NCBI GenBank assembly: GCA_963556495.2 | Contig: OY747700.1 | Location: 7,809,520-7,873,519 of the forward strand | Direction: 5' to 3' | DNA from: Valencia hispanica | Lineage: Eukaryota > Chordata > Actinopteri > Cyprinodontiformes > Valenciidae | Length of the DNA: 64,000 nt | Part shown: piece by piece, positions 23,791 through 33,918 of the stretch | Layout: every line of letters starts with the position of its first letter | How positions within the stretch are numbered: the stretch's first letter is position 1 | Made by a program: the position numbers and the translations under genes | Notes under the pieces: model-generated | The model's input: the letters and a program-made list of their open reading frames with translations, nothing else | Told to the model about the DNA's origin: nothing | Databases searched by the model: none

Positions 23791-26700
23791 GTGAGTCTAG
23801 GGGGGCGGGGGGGCCGGGGGGGGGGGGGTGTTTATTTAATATTTAATTTTACTTATCCACTTAAAAGTGCGTCAATATAAGAGAAAAAGGTTGTTTATTT
23901 TGAGCTCTCAAAATTTTTTGCAGTTCGTGAAAATCTTACAAATCATAACTGCATTGATTGCATAATATTTTATTTTCTATTCCTCTAAAGCTGAATTTAT
24001 TAAAATAATTCAATAAGGTAAAAAAAAAAAAGGTATCTGGAAAAACTCACGGAAAAAGGTTTTAATGACATACAAAAGTTCAATTTATTGCTTAAAGTTT
24101 TTTTTTTTTTTTTACCTCACTGAAGATAATGGGCTAAGAATGTTGCGTCTTTAAAATAATAATATATATTTTTTTAAATCCTCTGAAAAGGGGCTTCTTT
24201 TCCTTACAATACTATTTGTACCATTTATAGCTATAAATGGTGGTTGCATTGATTCCTGTCCAACTGTTTTTGTAGCCAATCTTTTCAGGATCTTTTTGTG
24301 TACTAGCCTGTTTCATTGTTATCTGTATTTTTTATTATTATTATTTCTTCTCTTTAAAAAATATTTACATGTTACTTCAGAAATGACAGTGTAAATTTTG
24401 AATGGCCTAACTTTAGAGAAATAGGTAAAATCAAAAATGTGCTCACTCTGTAATGGCAGGTTCTGTGTGCACGACACACTTTTTGATATTTCTTTTGCAG
24501 ATTTAATCCGATTTAATAAAGTTTAGACACTGAACTAATCATTGTTGATAAGTTAAGATCTGATTTATGTATTGTCTAAAATTTTAGATGTCATAGACTA
24601 TCATTCACTTCCTCCATATTCCACATTAGATTGAGCATTTATTAAAAAGTTACAAGGTAGGGAGATGAACCAATCAGGTTGCACATATTTTATGAGCCCT
24701 TTTTTTTTTTCACCAAACAAATGCGTGACCTAAAACGTCTAGGAGCTTTTCACTGGATGCCGTAAAAATCACGAACAAACATGCCGCGTCGTGTGAATGG
24801 TGCCACTCAGCAGCATTTTCACTTCCTTCTGCCCGCCATGAAATCTGCGGAGTCACGTTAGCCGTTACTGGCCGGCGGCGTTTTGCTGAGTCATAATGAG
24901 CTGATAGTAGAAAGCTGTCGTCTATCTTGGCCGCACACTGAGGGTGGGATTCCTTGGGGGGGATGATACCAGTAAAGGTTCTTTTTTACACGAATTACAG
25001 CTGGCTTTCAGCCACTCTTCCATAAAGGCAGGAAGTTGTGGATCTCTGCAGCTCCTCCAGAGCAACCATGGGTCTCTTGGCTGCTTCTCTGACTAACATC
25101 CTCTATTTTCAGAAGACGGACTGAACAGTGCTTCATGAGACGTTCAAATGTTTTAAAACCTAACTCCACATTGTTTTCCCTGACCCGTCCGTTGCGTTCC
25201 TCGGTGTCTCAACGTTCTGAATGATTTTAAGGTTTCGTAATGATGGATTCTAGTTTGAATTGCCTTCTCCAGGATACAACGTGACTGTTCTGGTGCGGGA
25301 CGCCTCCAAGCTGCCCGCTGACCACAAGGCGGCCAGGGTGGTGGTGGGCGACGTCCTGAATAAAGACGACGTGAGGAAGACTCTGGAAGGCCAGGATGCA
25401 GTGATCATCATCCTGGGAACCAGGAGTGACCTCAGTAGGGCTTCAGTTCTCTCATAATAAATCCTAAATATTTTTTTTTCCATAAACGAGAGTAAGGTAT
25501 GGAGAAACCTGTGTTTAAATTTCACTTTTAAGATTTACTTTAAATCTAGTATTAGGACTAATAAGTTCCTCTTGAAATATTAAAACAATCAACATTTTTT
25601 AGCAATATGAATTATTTACACATTTTCAGACTTATCTTGATCTGAGTTATTGTTAGTTTGTCAAATAAAATGCAAAAAACAGATTAAATGTTTTAAAAGA
25701 CATAAGGAGAATAAATTTGGTGAAAAGTCAGAACATTTTTAATGCAAATGATGAAATAATGTCATGAGAAATGTTGCTTTTTTTGATTGTTAAGCCTAAA
25801 AATTTCCTGCTGAGGCTTATTCTCAGTTTTTTTCCTCCATTAAATGGTCAATGTGCATTTTTTCCTTCACATTGTGCAATTCTTTCCTGCAACGAGTTCA
25901 GTCTGACACAGGATCCCTCTGTTTGCACAGGAAGACATTTTCAGGGTGTACTGTTAGTCACTAGGGGTCACCTTCGTGCTTTTGGTTTTTGTAACTAACT
26001 AATATTCTATCTGCGTGACATTTACTAATACAGTACCTGGTTTCAGTCTTCCCTAAAGAACAGGGACTTCTTTGTGTGAACAGGTAACTTTTCATCAGAG
26101 CTGAGAAAAAAATCACATGCGGGGTATCACAAGACTCCATTTTGGGACCCCTCCTATTTAATATCTACATGCTCCCGCTAGTCCAGATTATAACACATAA
26201 TAAAATTAGTTACCATAACTATCCAGATGATGCACAGCATCTACATTTCATTGTTTCCAGGTGACCATGAAACCATTCAAGCGTTGAGCAGATGCATAGA
26301 ACAAAGTAAACAAGAAGTGGAGGTAAACATGGCGAGACGTAGCACAGCACTACACTGCTGCTGGTGGGTCAGTACCAGCACCAAAGCGCAAATTAAGGCG
26401 ATCGCTATCTGCCCCGAACTATTCATTATCCGCGTGCTGCTGTTGTTGTTGTTGTTGTTGTCGTCTTTGGACACAGGAAGAAGAATCAAAAATGACGCAT
26501 ATTGCATCTTAAGGTTGTCCCTACGTCCTGACACTAACACTGCGTCTCTGTTTACATCGCGATAAGCCAATTGATTACAAGTTCCATGTATACAGGAGTA
26601 ACTCTCTCTGCTCACGCATGTAAACGGGTTATTCTGAATGTTTCAGAAACCCGAATAGTGACCTTAACCCGACCATAACCCGAATAATGGCTGCATGTAA

Positions 26701-28831
26701 ACGTAGTCATTGTCAAGCTGAATGTAAACATCAGATAGTAGATAAAAAAAAACAGCTTACGTCCACATGGCTACAAGTAGCATCCAATCAGCCCAAACTC
26801 CTTATTTTGGATAAAACGTTGGCAGAATCCCCGTTGATGAGAAAGGGTTTTCCCAACTGCTACCCATGCTGCATTCAAGTACAGCTGTCAAAGTATTATT
26901 TAAATATTTCTAAACATTAACAAAACTGTGTTCAAGTGGATATATTGTTTTCTACTCTGGCTATGTCCGCTTGTACTATTTTATTTATTTAAAAAGAAAA
27001 GAAAACAATCAAATCTCCAGTCAGTTCTGTACATTCAACTTTTTCAAGTTATAGAACATAATAAAATCCAATTAATTTCAGGAACTGAGAGGAAGGAATT
27101 CAGGTAAAAGGTTATTTGTTTAATGCGGATCAAAGTAAAAAAAAAAAAAGAAGGTCATAAGCACATTTGTATTTATTGTTCTTGATTAAAGTGTACCAAA
27201 AAAACGTACCGCACCGTTACACTCCTAGAGGATAGTGATCAGGCCTGATGTCTAGGTGTAGTAATGGACTCAGACCTGAACCTTCAGAGACACATAAGGA
27301 CAATAACAAGGTCAGACTTCTGTCACCTGAAGAACAATTCGCAGGATTAATTTAGGGAAACTAATCCATACGTTTATCTTTAGTCGAACTTTTTACTGCT
27401 ATATAGTGTCTTCCTCCCTCGCTCTCCTCTAATGCCAGCTAGTGGAAAAATACTTGATTAATGTGTAATTTTGCGGTATTTTTAAACTGATTGTGTTTTT
27501 GCTAATTAGGCCCGACCACCATGATGTCTGAAGGCACCAAGAACATCGTGGAGGCCATGAAGGCACGAGGGATACGCAAAGTGATTGGCTGCATGTCAGG
27601 TATGACGACACGAGGCATAAAGACGCCATTATCCTGCTGATGTGGATGAATTAAAAAAAACAACAACTAGATTATATGGTGGATCTTTCATATTAAATAT
27701 TTTTCTGCCGATAACTTACTTTCCCCCCAATAAGGACAGCCAGATAAGACAAGAAAATGCAAATGATTCAGCTTATTTCCCAGAAATCCAAACATTGAAA
27801 CATGCTGCTTTTTTCTGTTCATCATCTCAACTAGGGCTGGGCGATTATAGAAAAGAAAATTATATCACAATAATATTTGTCATATAAGCCGATATCAATA
27901 TATATCACGATATAAAACAAATCACTACTTTTGTCAATATTTAACATTCCCTGGTACTATTTGAAGATATCAGAATTAAAGATTTATTTTCAAAAAACGT
28001 CGTCGGACATTATACAACTGTTTTGGAAAAATTAAAGGAGGTTAGAGGTGGGCGATGTGGATTAAAAGGAAAATCTTTTTTTCATACCAAATTCGATTTT
28101 TGGACTCAAAATCAAAAAAAAATTTCTCCTTTTCTATTCTTTTTTTTTTTTTTACAAATGACAGAAAAAGACTTTTTACAGCTTGCCTTTATTTCAATCA
28201 TCCATTCTTGGAGTTGACCCGAATTCAAAGTCTAAATAAATACATGTTTTAAACAAGATGGAAGGCCTTGGGTGGGCGGACATCACTTTGAACTGTGGAA
28301 ACCAAAGAGGTGCATTGATAACATTTTATTTTCTCTCAATATTCCAAAAATTCAATCTTCATAAATATATTGATAAATCTATTAATCGATAAATTGCCAG
28401 CCCTAATCTCAACCCCTCCATGTTCCTCCCAGCTTTCCTTCTGTGGGATCGCTCCAAAGTCCCGCCTCGTCTGATTCCCGTGACGGAGGATCACGACCGG
28501 ATGTACACGGTGCTGAAAACGTGCGGCCTCGACTACGTGGCCGTCATGCCTCCTCACATTGCCGGTCAGTAGAAGAGTGGGGCCGAAAAAGTAACGTAGA
28601 CACTTTAAACTTGCTCGGATTTTCTTCTTTTTCTTCAAATTAAACGTCTCGTTTTGGGTTTTTCCCCTCTCTGCAGGCGACCTCCCCCTCACGGAGCGCT
28701 ACATGGCGACAGAAAATATGCTTAAAGGACGAGCCATCTCCAAGCACGATCTGGGACATTTCTTTGTCAAGTGTCTGTCCACATCAGAGTGGGACGGAAA
28801 GACTGTGGGAGTCTGGGGAGAGTACAAATAA
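23706..28831 (+). CDS. blvrb: Biliverdin reductase B / NADPH-dependent flavin reductase (5 exons, complete)
   Basis: Cytosolic NADPH-dependent enzyme that reduces flavins and biliverdin IX-beta. Exons: 23706-23790, 25273-25434, 27510-27599, 28433-28564, 28677-28831. All introns are GT-AG and every junction splits a codon after its first base. The product is 207 residues, against about 206 in human BLVRB. Rossmann fold of the SDR/NmrA type: nucleotide motif GATGMTG (residues 12-18), [32 protein letters not shown], then IGCMSAFLLWD with the conserved Cys and Ser of the substrate pocket, MPPHIAGDLP, and SKHDLGHF near the C-terminus. I chose the start at 23706 because the sequence is family-like from there; the in-frame upstream extension (from 23628) is not. 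Introns 1-3 contain Tc1, L2 and hAT insertions, none touching a splice site. Neighbour sertad3 follows on the same strand, as in human. Confidence 0.97.
24001..25004. other. blvrb intron 1, unassigned part
   Basis: AT-rich intronic DNA with A- and T-runs. No additional exon or clear repeat boundary. Confidence 0.45.
25005..25215 (-). pseudogene. Tc1-like transposase fragment in blvrb intron 1
   Basis: The - strand reads, with interruptions, STVQSVF followed by [20 protein letters not shown]. This is typical of the region linking the two helix-turn-helix motifs of fish Tc1-like transposases. Several stops; no catalytic domain follows. It ends about 55 bp before exon 2. Confidence 0.7.
25273..25434 (+). 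CDS. blvrb: blvrb exon 2
   Basis: Residues 29-82: [30 protein letters not shown] and ILGTRSDL. Acceptor CCTTCTCCAG, donor GTAGGG (a weak but valid GT). A naive open frame would start at an in-intron ATG at 25260; this is not the real start. Confidence 0.95.
25435..26029. other. blvrb intron 2, unassigned part
   Basis: AT-rich intronic DNA with no recognisable repeat or exon. Confidence 0.4.
26030..26304 (+). mobile_element. L2 LINE fragment, left piece (RT)
   Basis: Corresponds to 3300-3565 of the complete-length copy: GTCTTCCCTAAAGAACAGGG, the [18 protein letters not shown] block and a decayed YADD box (here with CCAGATGATGC). Frameshifted. The same insertion resumes at 27228 after foreign DNA. 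Confidence 0.8.
26305..27227. mobile_element. Composite of DNA-transposon sequence inserted in the L2 copy
   Basis: Separates the two L2 pieces. Contains a terminus GCATGTAAACGTAGT (near 26693) related to the 12817-15059 element, then a block ending GCACCGTTACACTCCTA (27227). That block is shared with 36030-36363 (+ strand) and, inverted, with 45802-46058 and 47119-47330. It is therefore a member of a dispersed hAT-like family with a TAGGRRTGT-type end. Confidence 0.6.
27228..27420 (+). mobile_element. L2 LINE fragment, right piece
   Basis: Resumes the L2 sequence at the equivalent of position 3688 of the longer copy (GATCAGGCCTGATGTCTAGG, then the MDSDLNLQ region and the ISRIKGL-equivalent part with deletions). 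It ends about 90 bp before exon 3. Confidence 0.8.
27510..27599 (+). CDS. blvrb: blvrb exon 3
   Basis: Residues 83-112: [20 protein letters not shown] then [10 protein letters not shown]. Acceptor GCTAATTAG, donor GTATGA. Contains the conserved Cys and Ser before AFLLW. Confidence 0.95.
27832..28405. mobile_element. hAT-type element in blvrb intron 3 with exact 8-bp target duplication
   Basis: 574-bp element beginning TAGGGCTGGGCGATTAT and ending ATTGCCAGCCCTA. Flanked by ATCTCAAC at 27824-27831 and 28406-28413. Same terminal family as 13035-14695 and the solo end at 35936-36025. The right edge lies 27 bp before the acceptor of exon 4, so the polypyrimidine tract of exon 4 is just outside the element. 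No transposase. Confidence 0.93.
28433..28564 (+). CDS. blvrb: blvrb exon 4
   Basis: Residues 113-156: [34 protein letters not shown] and VAVMPPHIA. Acceptor TTCCTCCCAG, donor GTCAGT. Confidence 0.95.
28677..28831 (+). CDS. blvrb: blvrb exon 5 and stop
   Basis: Residues 157-207: [48 protein letters not shown], then TAA. The acceptor is CTCTCTGCAG. Confidence 0.95.
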
Positions 28832-29324
28832 TCCCAACAAACTTGCTGCAGACGCTTCCATTTTCTTCTGTTTCCTCTAAAAACATAACGAAACGTTTGC
28901 TTTTTTAAACTGATTAAACCATTTTTTGGTGAATAAGCCAAACATGCTTGAATTCTTTGTTTTCTTGTTTTCAACATGCAGGACATTTATAAAGCAGAGC
29001 TATTTCTTTTACCCTGTTCCTTTTATACCTCTCAGTAGATTTTATCCCGCCACCTAACTTTACTACATGTGATGCTTTCTTATTTTTTTACTGTTTCTCC
29101 TGCTCTGGATCCAGTTTACAGCTTGTGATAGTAAAAAAAAGATTTGCTTCATCTTGCAGGAGAAGTTTACATCCTAATCGTAATGTGCATGAATGTTATA
29201 TTTTAGGGTTTTAATGATTTATTTAAACCGTTCTTCTTCCAGGGTAGAATGATTATGCAACAAACAGCTCCACTGATTCCTAAAAAGAAGAAAGGTGATT
29301 CACAAGATTTAAACTCTGAAACTA
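28832..29324 (+). other. blvrb: blvrb 3' UTR and downstream DNA
   Basis: An ATTAAA polyadenylation-type hexamer at 28913-28918 lies 82 bp after the stop. Beyond it I see nothing recognisable. Confidence 0.5.
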
Positions 29325-29480
29325 TACAGGTACATCGAAAAAATGTGAATATCGTGAAAAAGTTTCATTCATTGTCTCACTAACATAAAAAGTGAAAGTG
29401 AAACAGATTCATTAGAGAGTGAAATATGTGAAGCCTTTTTTTTTATTGAAATTTTGTTGATTAAAGCTTAAGAGAAAACA
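29325..29480 (+). mobile_element. Tc1-like terminal repeat remnant
   Basis: Begins ACAGGTACATCGAAAAAATG then GTGAATATCGTGAAAAAG. This resembles the terminal repeat of a common fish Tc1-like family with ends of the form CAGGTGCATCTCAAAAAATT. Only one end is evident. Confidence 0.5.
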
Positions 29481-30069
29481 AAAGCCCAAAATTCTGTGTC
29501 AGAAACTGTGGACGGCTATAAATAGTGTGTGGTGATGTGCAATTTGCAAGGATTGTGAGGTGTTTGAGCATAGAATCTCATCTTTGTGTGGGTAAGAAAA
29601 AAAATCCTCAAATTCAAATTTGTGCACAGAATTGCTGTTTTAATCATAAGTTTTCCAATGAAGTAATATGTTAAATCTTAGGAAAAGAATGGCTGAAATA
29701 AAAAATATATATATATTAATAGTAAATATATGAATGTATCTGTGGAGATATTAACATTTAAAATATAGTAAATATTGTATATATTTTAATACAATGATAA
29801 AATTTTATATATAAATATGCAATTAAGTAAATATAACTTTATATTAATAATTTAATATAATAATGATTAATGTTTGGGCCAAAGGGCCACAAACATCATA
29901 ACCGGAAGAGCCAGAGCAACAGATTTTAACACTAAAATTTATATATATATATTTTTAAAATTATAGACAATAGTAGAAATGGCAAAAAACAAAAGGTAAT
30001 TAGTAAATCACATAAGCGACTTAGAAAACGTGCAAGATCTTAGCATTTCACTATATATACACAATTAAA
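29481..30069. other. AT-rich non-coding stretch
   Basis: 29690-29960 is dominated by irregular TATA/AATA units. No coding potential. Confidence 0.5.
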
Positions 30070-30260
30070 ACCAGAAGTGTACACATTTTATCTCACGGTC
30101 TGAACTTAAATCCGACCAAGTTTCTCTTGTTTTAGGTCGGTTAGAATTACCAAAATTATTTTTATTTGCTAAATTAAACAATAATGAGAGAAGATGTCAG
30201 AGATTTATTTATTAATGACGACTGAATCAGAAGTTTACATTCAGAATGATTAGGGTCTCT
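30070..30260 (+). mobile_element. Tc1-like IR/DR-type left end
   Basis: Two direct repeats of the form CAGAAGTKTACA lie about 165 bp apart (30073 and 30230), separated by TTTAGGTCGGTTAGAATTAC and a GATTTATTTATTAAT block. This arrangement is typical of the inverted-repeat/direct-repeat termini of the fish Tc1-like family that includes the salmonid elements. Confidence 0.6.
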
Positions 30261-30389
30261 TCAGGAAACAAGGGGAAAGCCCAGATGATAAGATTTTAGT
30301 TAATTGGAGGCTCATCTGTGAATCCATTTTAAGGCCACACCTGGAACAAGCTGCTTTCTGGTTCATCTCTGAACGTACAACACGTCGAA

Positions 30390-31118
30390 CCTTGAGGCAG
30401 ATGGGCTACAGCAGCAGATGACCACACCGGGTGCCACTCCTGTCAACTAAGAACAGGAAACTGAGGCTACAATTCGCACAGGCTCACCAAAATTGGACAA
30501 TAGAAGATTAGAAAAATGTTGCCTGGTCTGATGAGTCTCGATTTCTGCTGCGACATTCGGATGGTAGGGTCAGAATTTGGCGTCAACAACATGAAAGCAT
30601 GGATCCATCCTGCCTTGTATCAACGGTTCAGGCTGGTGCTGGTGGTGTAATGGTGTGGGGGACATTTTCTTCGGGCCCCTTAGTGCCAATTGAGCATCGT
30701 TGCAACGCCACAGCCTACCTGAGTATTATTGCTGACCATGTTTATCCCTTAATGACCACAGTGTGCTCATATTCTGATGGCTACTTCCAGCAGGATAATG
30801 CGCCATCTCATAAAGCTCCAATCATTTTAGACTGGTTTCATGAACATGACAATGAGTTCACTGGACTCAAACGGCCTCCACAGTCACCAGATCTCAGTCC
30901 AGTAGATTCACCTTTGGGATGTGGGGGAACGGGAGATCCGCATCATGGATGTGCAGCCGACAAATCTGCAGCATCTGCGTGACGCTATCATGTCAATATG
31001 GACCAAAATCTCTGAGGAATGTTTCCGGTACCTTGTTGAATCTATGCCACGAAGGATTAAGGCAGTTCTGAAGGCAAAAGGGGGTCCAACCCGGTATTAG
31101 CAAGGTGTACTTAATATG
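30390..31118 (+). pseudogene. Tc1-like (DD34E) transposase pseudogene
   Basis: Conceptual reading from RQMGYSS through VAWSDESRFLLRHSDGR, GAGGVMVWGTFSSGPLVPI, DGYFQQDNAPSHK (second catalytic Asp) and PPQSPDLSP. At the site of the third catalytic acid (Glu in the usual LSPVEHLWD block) there is a one-base shift at about 30905; the frame then continues as RIMDVQPTNLQHLRDAIMS to KAVLKAKGGPTRY and a stop. Premature stops also lie upstream (30418, 30510). The downstream terminus resembles the GTGTACTTAATATGGCCG end of such elements. Dead copy. Confidence 0.9.
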
Positions 31119-31129
31119 GCCGCTCGTAC

Positions 31130-31330
31130 CGAGCCAGGTTCTGGTTCTGCTGGAGGTTTCTTCTTGTTAAAGGGGAGTTTTTCCTCTCCACTGTCGCTAC
31201 ATGCTTGCTCAGTATGAGGGATTGCTGTGAAGTCAACGACACAACGCAGGCCGACCGTCTGCTGTCGCTACACGTTCCTCCAGGATGAGTGAATGCTGCA
31301 AGTCTACTTGATGCAATCGGCTGGGCTTCC
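31130..31330 (+). mobile_element. LINE 3'-UTR fragment
   Basis: Contains GGTTCTGCTGGAGGTTTCTT, CTCCACTGTCGCTACATGC and CTCAGTATGAGGGATTGCTG, a widespread teleost LINE 3' region. The same region is found inverted at 41930-42060. It is separated from its tail at 31785-31885 by about 450 bp of unrelated sequence. Confidence 0.7.
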
Positions 31331-31784
31331 TTATAGAGAAAAACTTTTAAAACCAAATGTAATAAAGAACCGAAGGATTAACTGCAACGTTTGTGCGATT
31401 GAATTGAAATTACTCCTTTGTTTGTTGGTTTCAAACCTTGAGGGTAAGAGAGAGGAACTTACTGAACAAGGTTTGTTGGTGTTAGTAAAATTATTGGGCT
31501 TCCACAAGAAACTTTACAGGATCTCTACAACAAACCGCTGTTTAAGAAAGCTAACTTCATCTCGTCTGACTGTTCTCATCCCTTATATCAACAGTTTCAG
31601 TTTCCACCATCAGGTTCACTGCTCAGACTCCCATTTGCTCAAACAAACAGAGGTCTCTCTTTTAAATGCCAGGAGGAAAAGGTAGCTTACACATTATTGA
31701 TTTGATCAGAATGTGCATTATGTTATTTATTATATTATGTGTATTTACATAGTTTTTTGTACGTTTGTGTGCCCCTACTGCTGC
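31331..31784. other. Unassigned insert between LINE 3' pieces
   Basis: Has one open frame to 31685 without recognisable domain. Probably inserted or unrelated repeat sequence. Confidence 0.3.
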
Positions 31785-31885
31785 GAAACTAATTGCCCCA
31801 CTGGGGGACAAATAACGGTATTGATTTTCTTGTAAAGTGCCTTGAGATGATTGGCGCTATATAAATAAACTGAACTGAAATGAAA
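31785..31885 (+). mobile_element. LINE 3' tail
   Basis: CCCCACTGGGGGACAAATAA followed by AAGTGCCTTGAGATGATTGG, GCGCTATATAAATAAA and GAACTGAAATGAAAT. Standard teleost LINE tail. Confidence 0.75.
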
Positions 31886-32954
31886 TAATCAACAATTACA
31901 GGAACAACTGTGTGTGTGTGGGGGGGGGAACAGAAAATCAGCCCTATTTTAGATTTCAGTTCAGGTAATCAACAATTAATCTTAATTTGTTGTAAACAAA
32001 CAAGCAAAAACTCTGCATCTTGTAGCCTATTTATGTGACTTTCTTTAAAGTGTGTTTAACAGTGCAGCATTTCGCCGACATGGTGGGCAAACCTCCGAGA
32101 TACCGTAGAACTATTCAAATTGATAAGCTACAGCAGTAGCTTTCAAAATAAAAGCCAGCTTTGGAAAAAAAAAAAAAAAAGCTGCTAATATAAACTCATT
32201 TGCATTCGACCGTGGGAAAATAAAATAAAACTCATATTTTAACGGGTTTATTATCTCAAAGATGGGTGGTAATTATTTCTAGAGACGCTGAGTTCAAAAC
32301 TATTTAAAGTCACGATGACAGCTCAAACAGAAATCCCCGCCTTTTAACTAAACATTGAGACGGGTTTGTTTGTGCAAACCTTTAAGTTGACAAAGTTAAA
32401 CTGAAGTAACTGTGTTGACTCTTTTCCTGTTCTGGCCAATGTTACAGGCTGGGAAGGATGGAGGAGGAGCCACTGGCTGGTTCTGACCTCGCTGGAACTT
32501 CATGAAGCTGGAAGTTTAAGGGAATAAAACCAAAACCAGGATTATTATTATTATTATTATTATTATTTTTTCCCCATGTCGTTTCCGTGGGGTTCAAACT
32601 GATCTGACTGTTTTCCATCATATGGGCCACAGCTTTCAGGTAACTTTTCCTCCTGTGCCCTTAATTTCTAATGACGCTGTGGACGTGGACACCTCCTCTC
32701 TTGCCTTTCTTTCTACAATATCACCCAAATTGGGTAAAAACGAGCTAAATTTATTCAAATAAAATATTTAAATCACATCTTTATACCAATAAATTATTTA
32801 ATTTCCTGAGTTAAATATGTTGACTAACCTCATGAGGTCGCATTTGCGGTAGTTTTATACTGAACTCAGACGGAAATCCCTTTTTTTGTTGTGAGGTGAT
32901 GTAATCATTAAGGAATTAGTGTTATGCAAATTACATAATAACCAGAACAACGCA
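31886..32954. other. Intergenic DNA with (ATT)n microsatellite
   Basis: A run of G (31920-31928), an A-run (32164-32180) and (ATT)n at 32540-32567. No coding exon. Confidence 0.5.
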
Positions 32955-33086
32955 TATTTAACGAGTTTATAAGCCCCAATAATAAAAAACGCTGATATGT
33001 TGTTAGTATAGGTTTATGAAGTGTTTTAAGTCGTTTGTTTTTGTCGTGGGTGAAACAAGCGGTCTGCTGGAATGTTACGCAGTTAA

Positions 33087-33106
33087 ACTCCATTACCCAG
33101 AATGCC
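33087..33106 (+). promoter_or_regulatory. ZNF143/THAP11-like site, copy 1
   Basis: ACTCCATTACCCAGAATGCC. Identical in all three units. Such sites are usually within about 100 bp of transcription starts in vertebrates. Confidence 0.55.
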
Positions 33107-33300
33107 GTTCGAAATCCAGCCTCCAACTATAACCTGACTGGTGTGAAAACTCAAAACCCCAGGTGGGGTATTTAACGAGTTTATAAGCCCCAATAATAAA
33201 AAACGCTGATATGTTGTTAGTATAGGTTTATGAAGTGTTTTAAGTCGTTTGTTTTTGTCGTGGGTGAAACAAGCGGTCTGCTGGAATGTTACGCAGTTAA

Positions 33301-33320
33301 ACTCCATTACCCAGAATGCC
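33301..33320 (+). promoter_or_regulatory. ZNF143/THAP11-like site, copy 2
   Basis: Same 20 bp as copy 1, exactly 214 bp downstream. Confidence 0.55.
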
Positions 33321-33504
33321 GTTCGAAATCCAGCCTCCAACTGTAACCCGACTGGTGTGAAAACTCAAAACCCCAGGTGGGGTATTTAACGAGTTTATAA
33401 GCCCCAATAATAAAATAACACTGATATGTTGTTAGTATAGTGTTTTGAATCGTTTGTTTTCGTTATTCCGAGGGGGTTAAGCGGTCTGCTGGAAAGTTAG
33501 TTAA

Positions 33505-33524
33505 ACTCCATTACCCAGAATGCC
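33505..33524 (+). promoter_or_regulatory. ZNF143/THAP11-like site, copy 3 (promoter-proximal)
   Basis: Same 20 bp, 204 bp after copy 2. Being closest to the presumed first exon, it is the best candidate for a functional site. Confidence 0.6.
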
Positions 33525-33584
33525 GTTCGAAATCCAGCCTCCAACTGTAACCCGACTGGCGTGAAAACTCAAAACCCCAGGCGG

Positions 33585-33918
33585 GAGCTTGTCGTTTTTT
33601 TGGGCTTCACAGATTCCGAGCTCCGGTATATTTCTACGGTCTTCTGTTTTTTTTTGTGTGTTTTTCAAAACCACAGTTTATTCACTCTGAATCATTTTTG
33701 TTTCTTTGACGAGAAGGTTAAGTTTTAAAAGGTCTTTTTTTTAGGTGGGGGGGAGGAGAAGTCGAAGAATTGCGACGACTTTAAACTCGCCGAGGAAGAG
33801 TGAACTACTCAACAGGTTGGTTTAAATGACTTTATTTAAACTGTTTTACGAGTCTACACCCTGGCTTTTCGGGTTAAATCAAGTGGTAAATGTTCGTAAA
33901 ATGATCGAGTTGTATTAG
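33585..33918 (+). other. sertad3: Probable sertad3 first, non-coding exon region
   Basis: Moderately GC-rich block after the tandem promoter units, ending with a strong donor TTAG|GTAAGTC (33918/33919); a weaker alternative is ACAG|GTTGGT at 33815. Vertebrate SERTAD genes commonly have a 5' UTR exon upstream of a single coding exon. Start and end are inferred from sequence only. Confidence 0.4.

Larger units (their letters stand above)
32955..33582 (+). repeat. 214-bp unit in three tandem copies upstream of sertad3
   Basis: Copies start at 32955, 33169 and 33383 (TATTTAACGAGTTTATAAGC). Copies 1 and 2 are nearly identical; copy 3 has small deletions (about 10 bp shorter between landmarks) and more substitutions. 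Each contains ACTCCATTACCCAGAATGCC (33087-33106, 33301-33320, 33505-33524), which matches the ZNF143/THAP11 site ACTACAATTCCCAGAATGC at 16 of 19 positions. The block abuts the probable transcription start region of sertad3. Confidence 0.9.
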
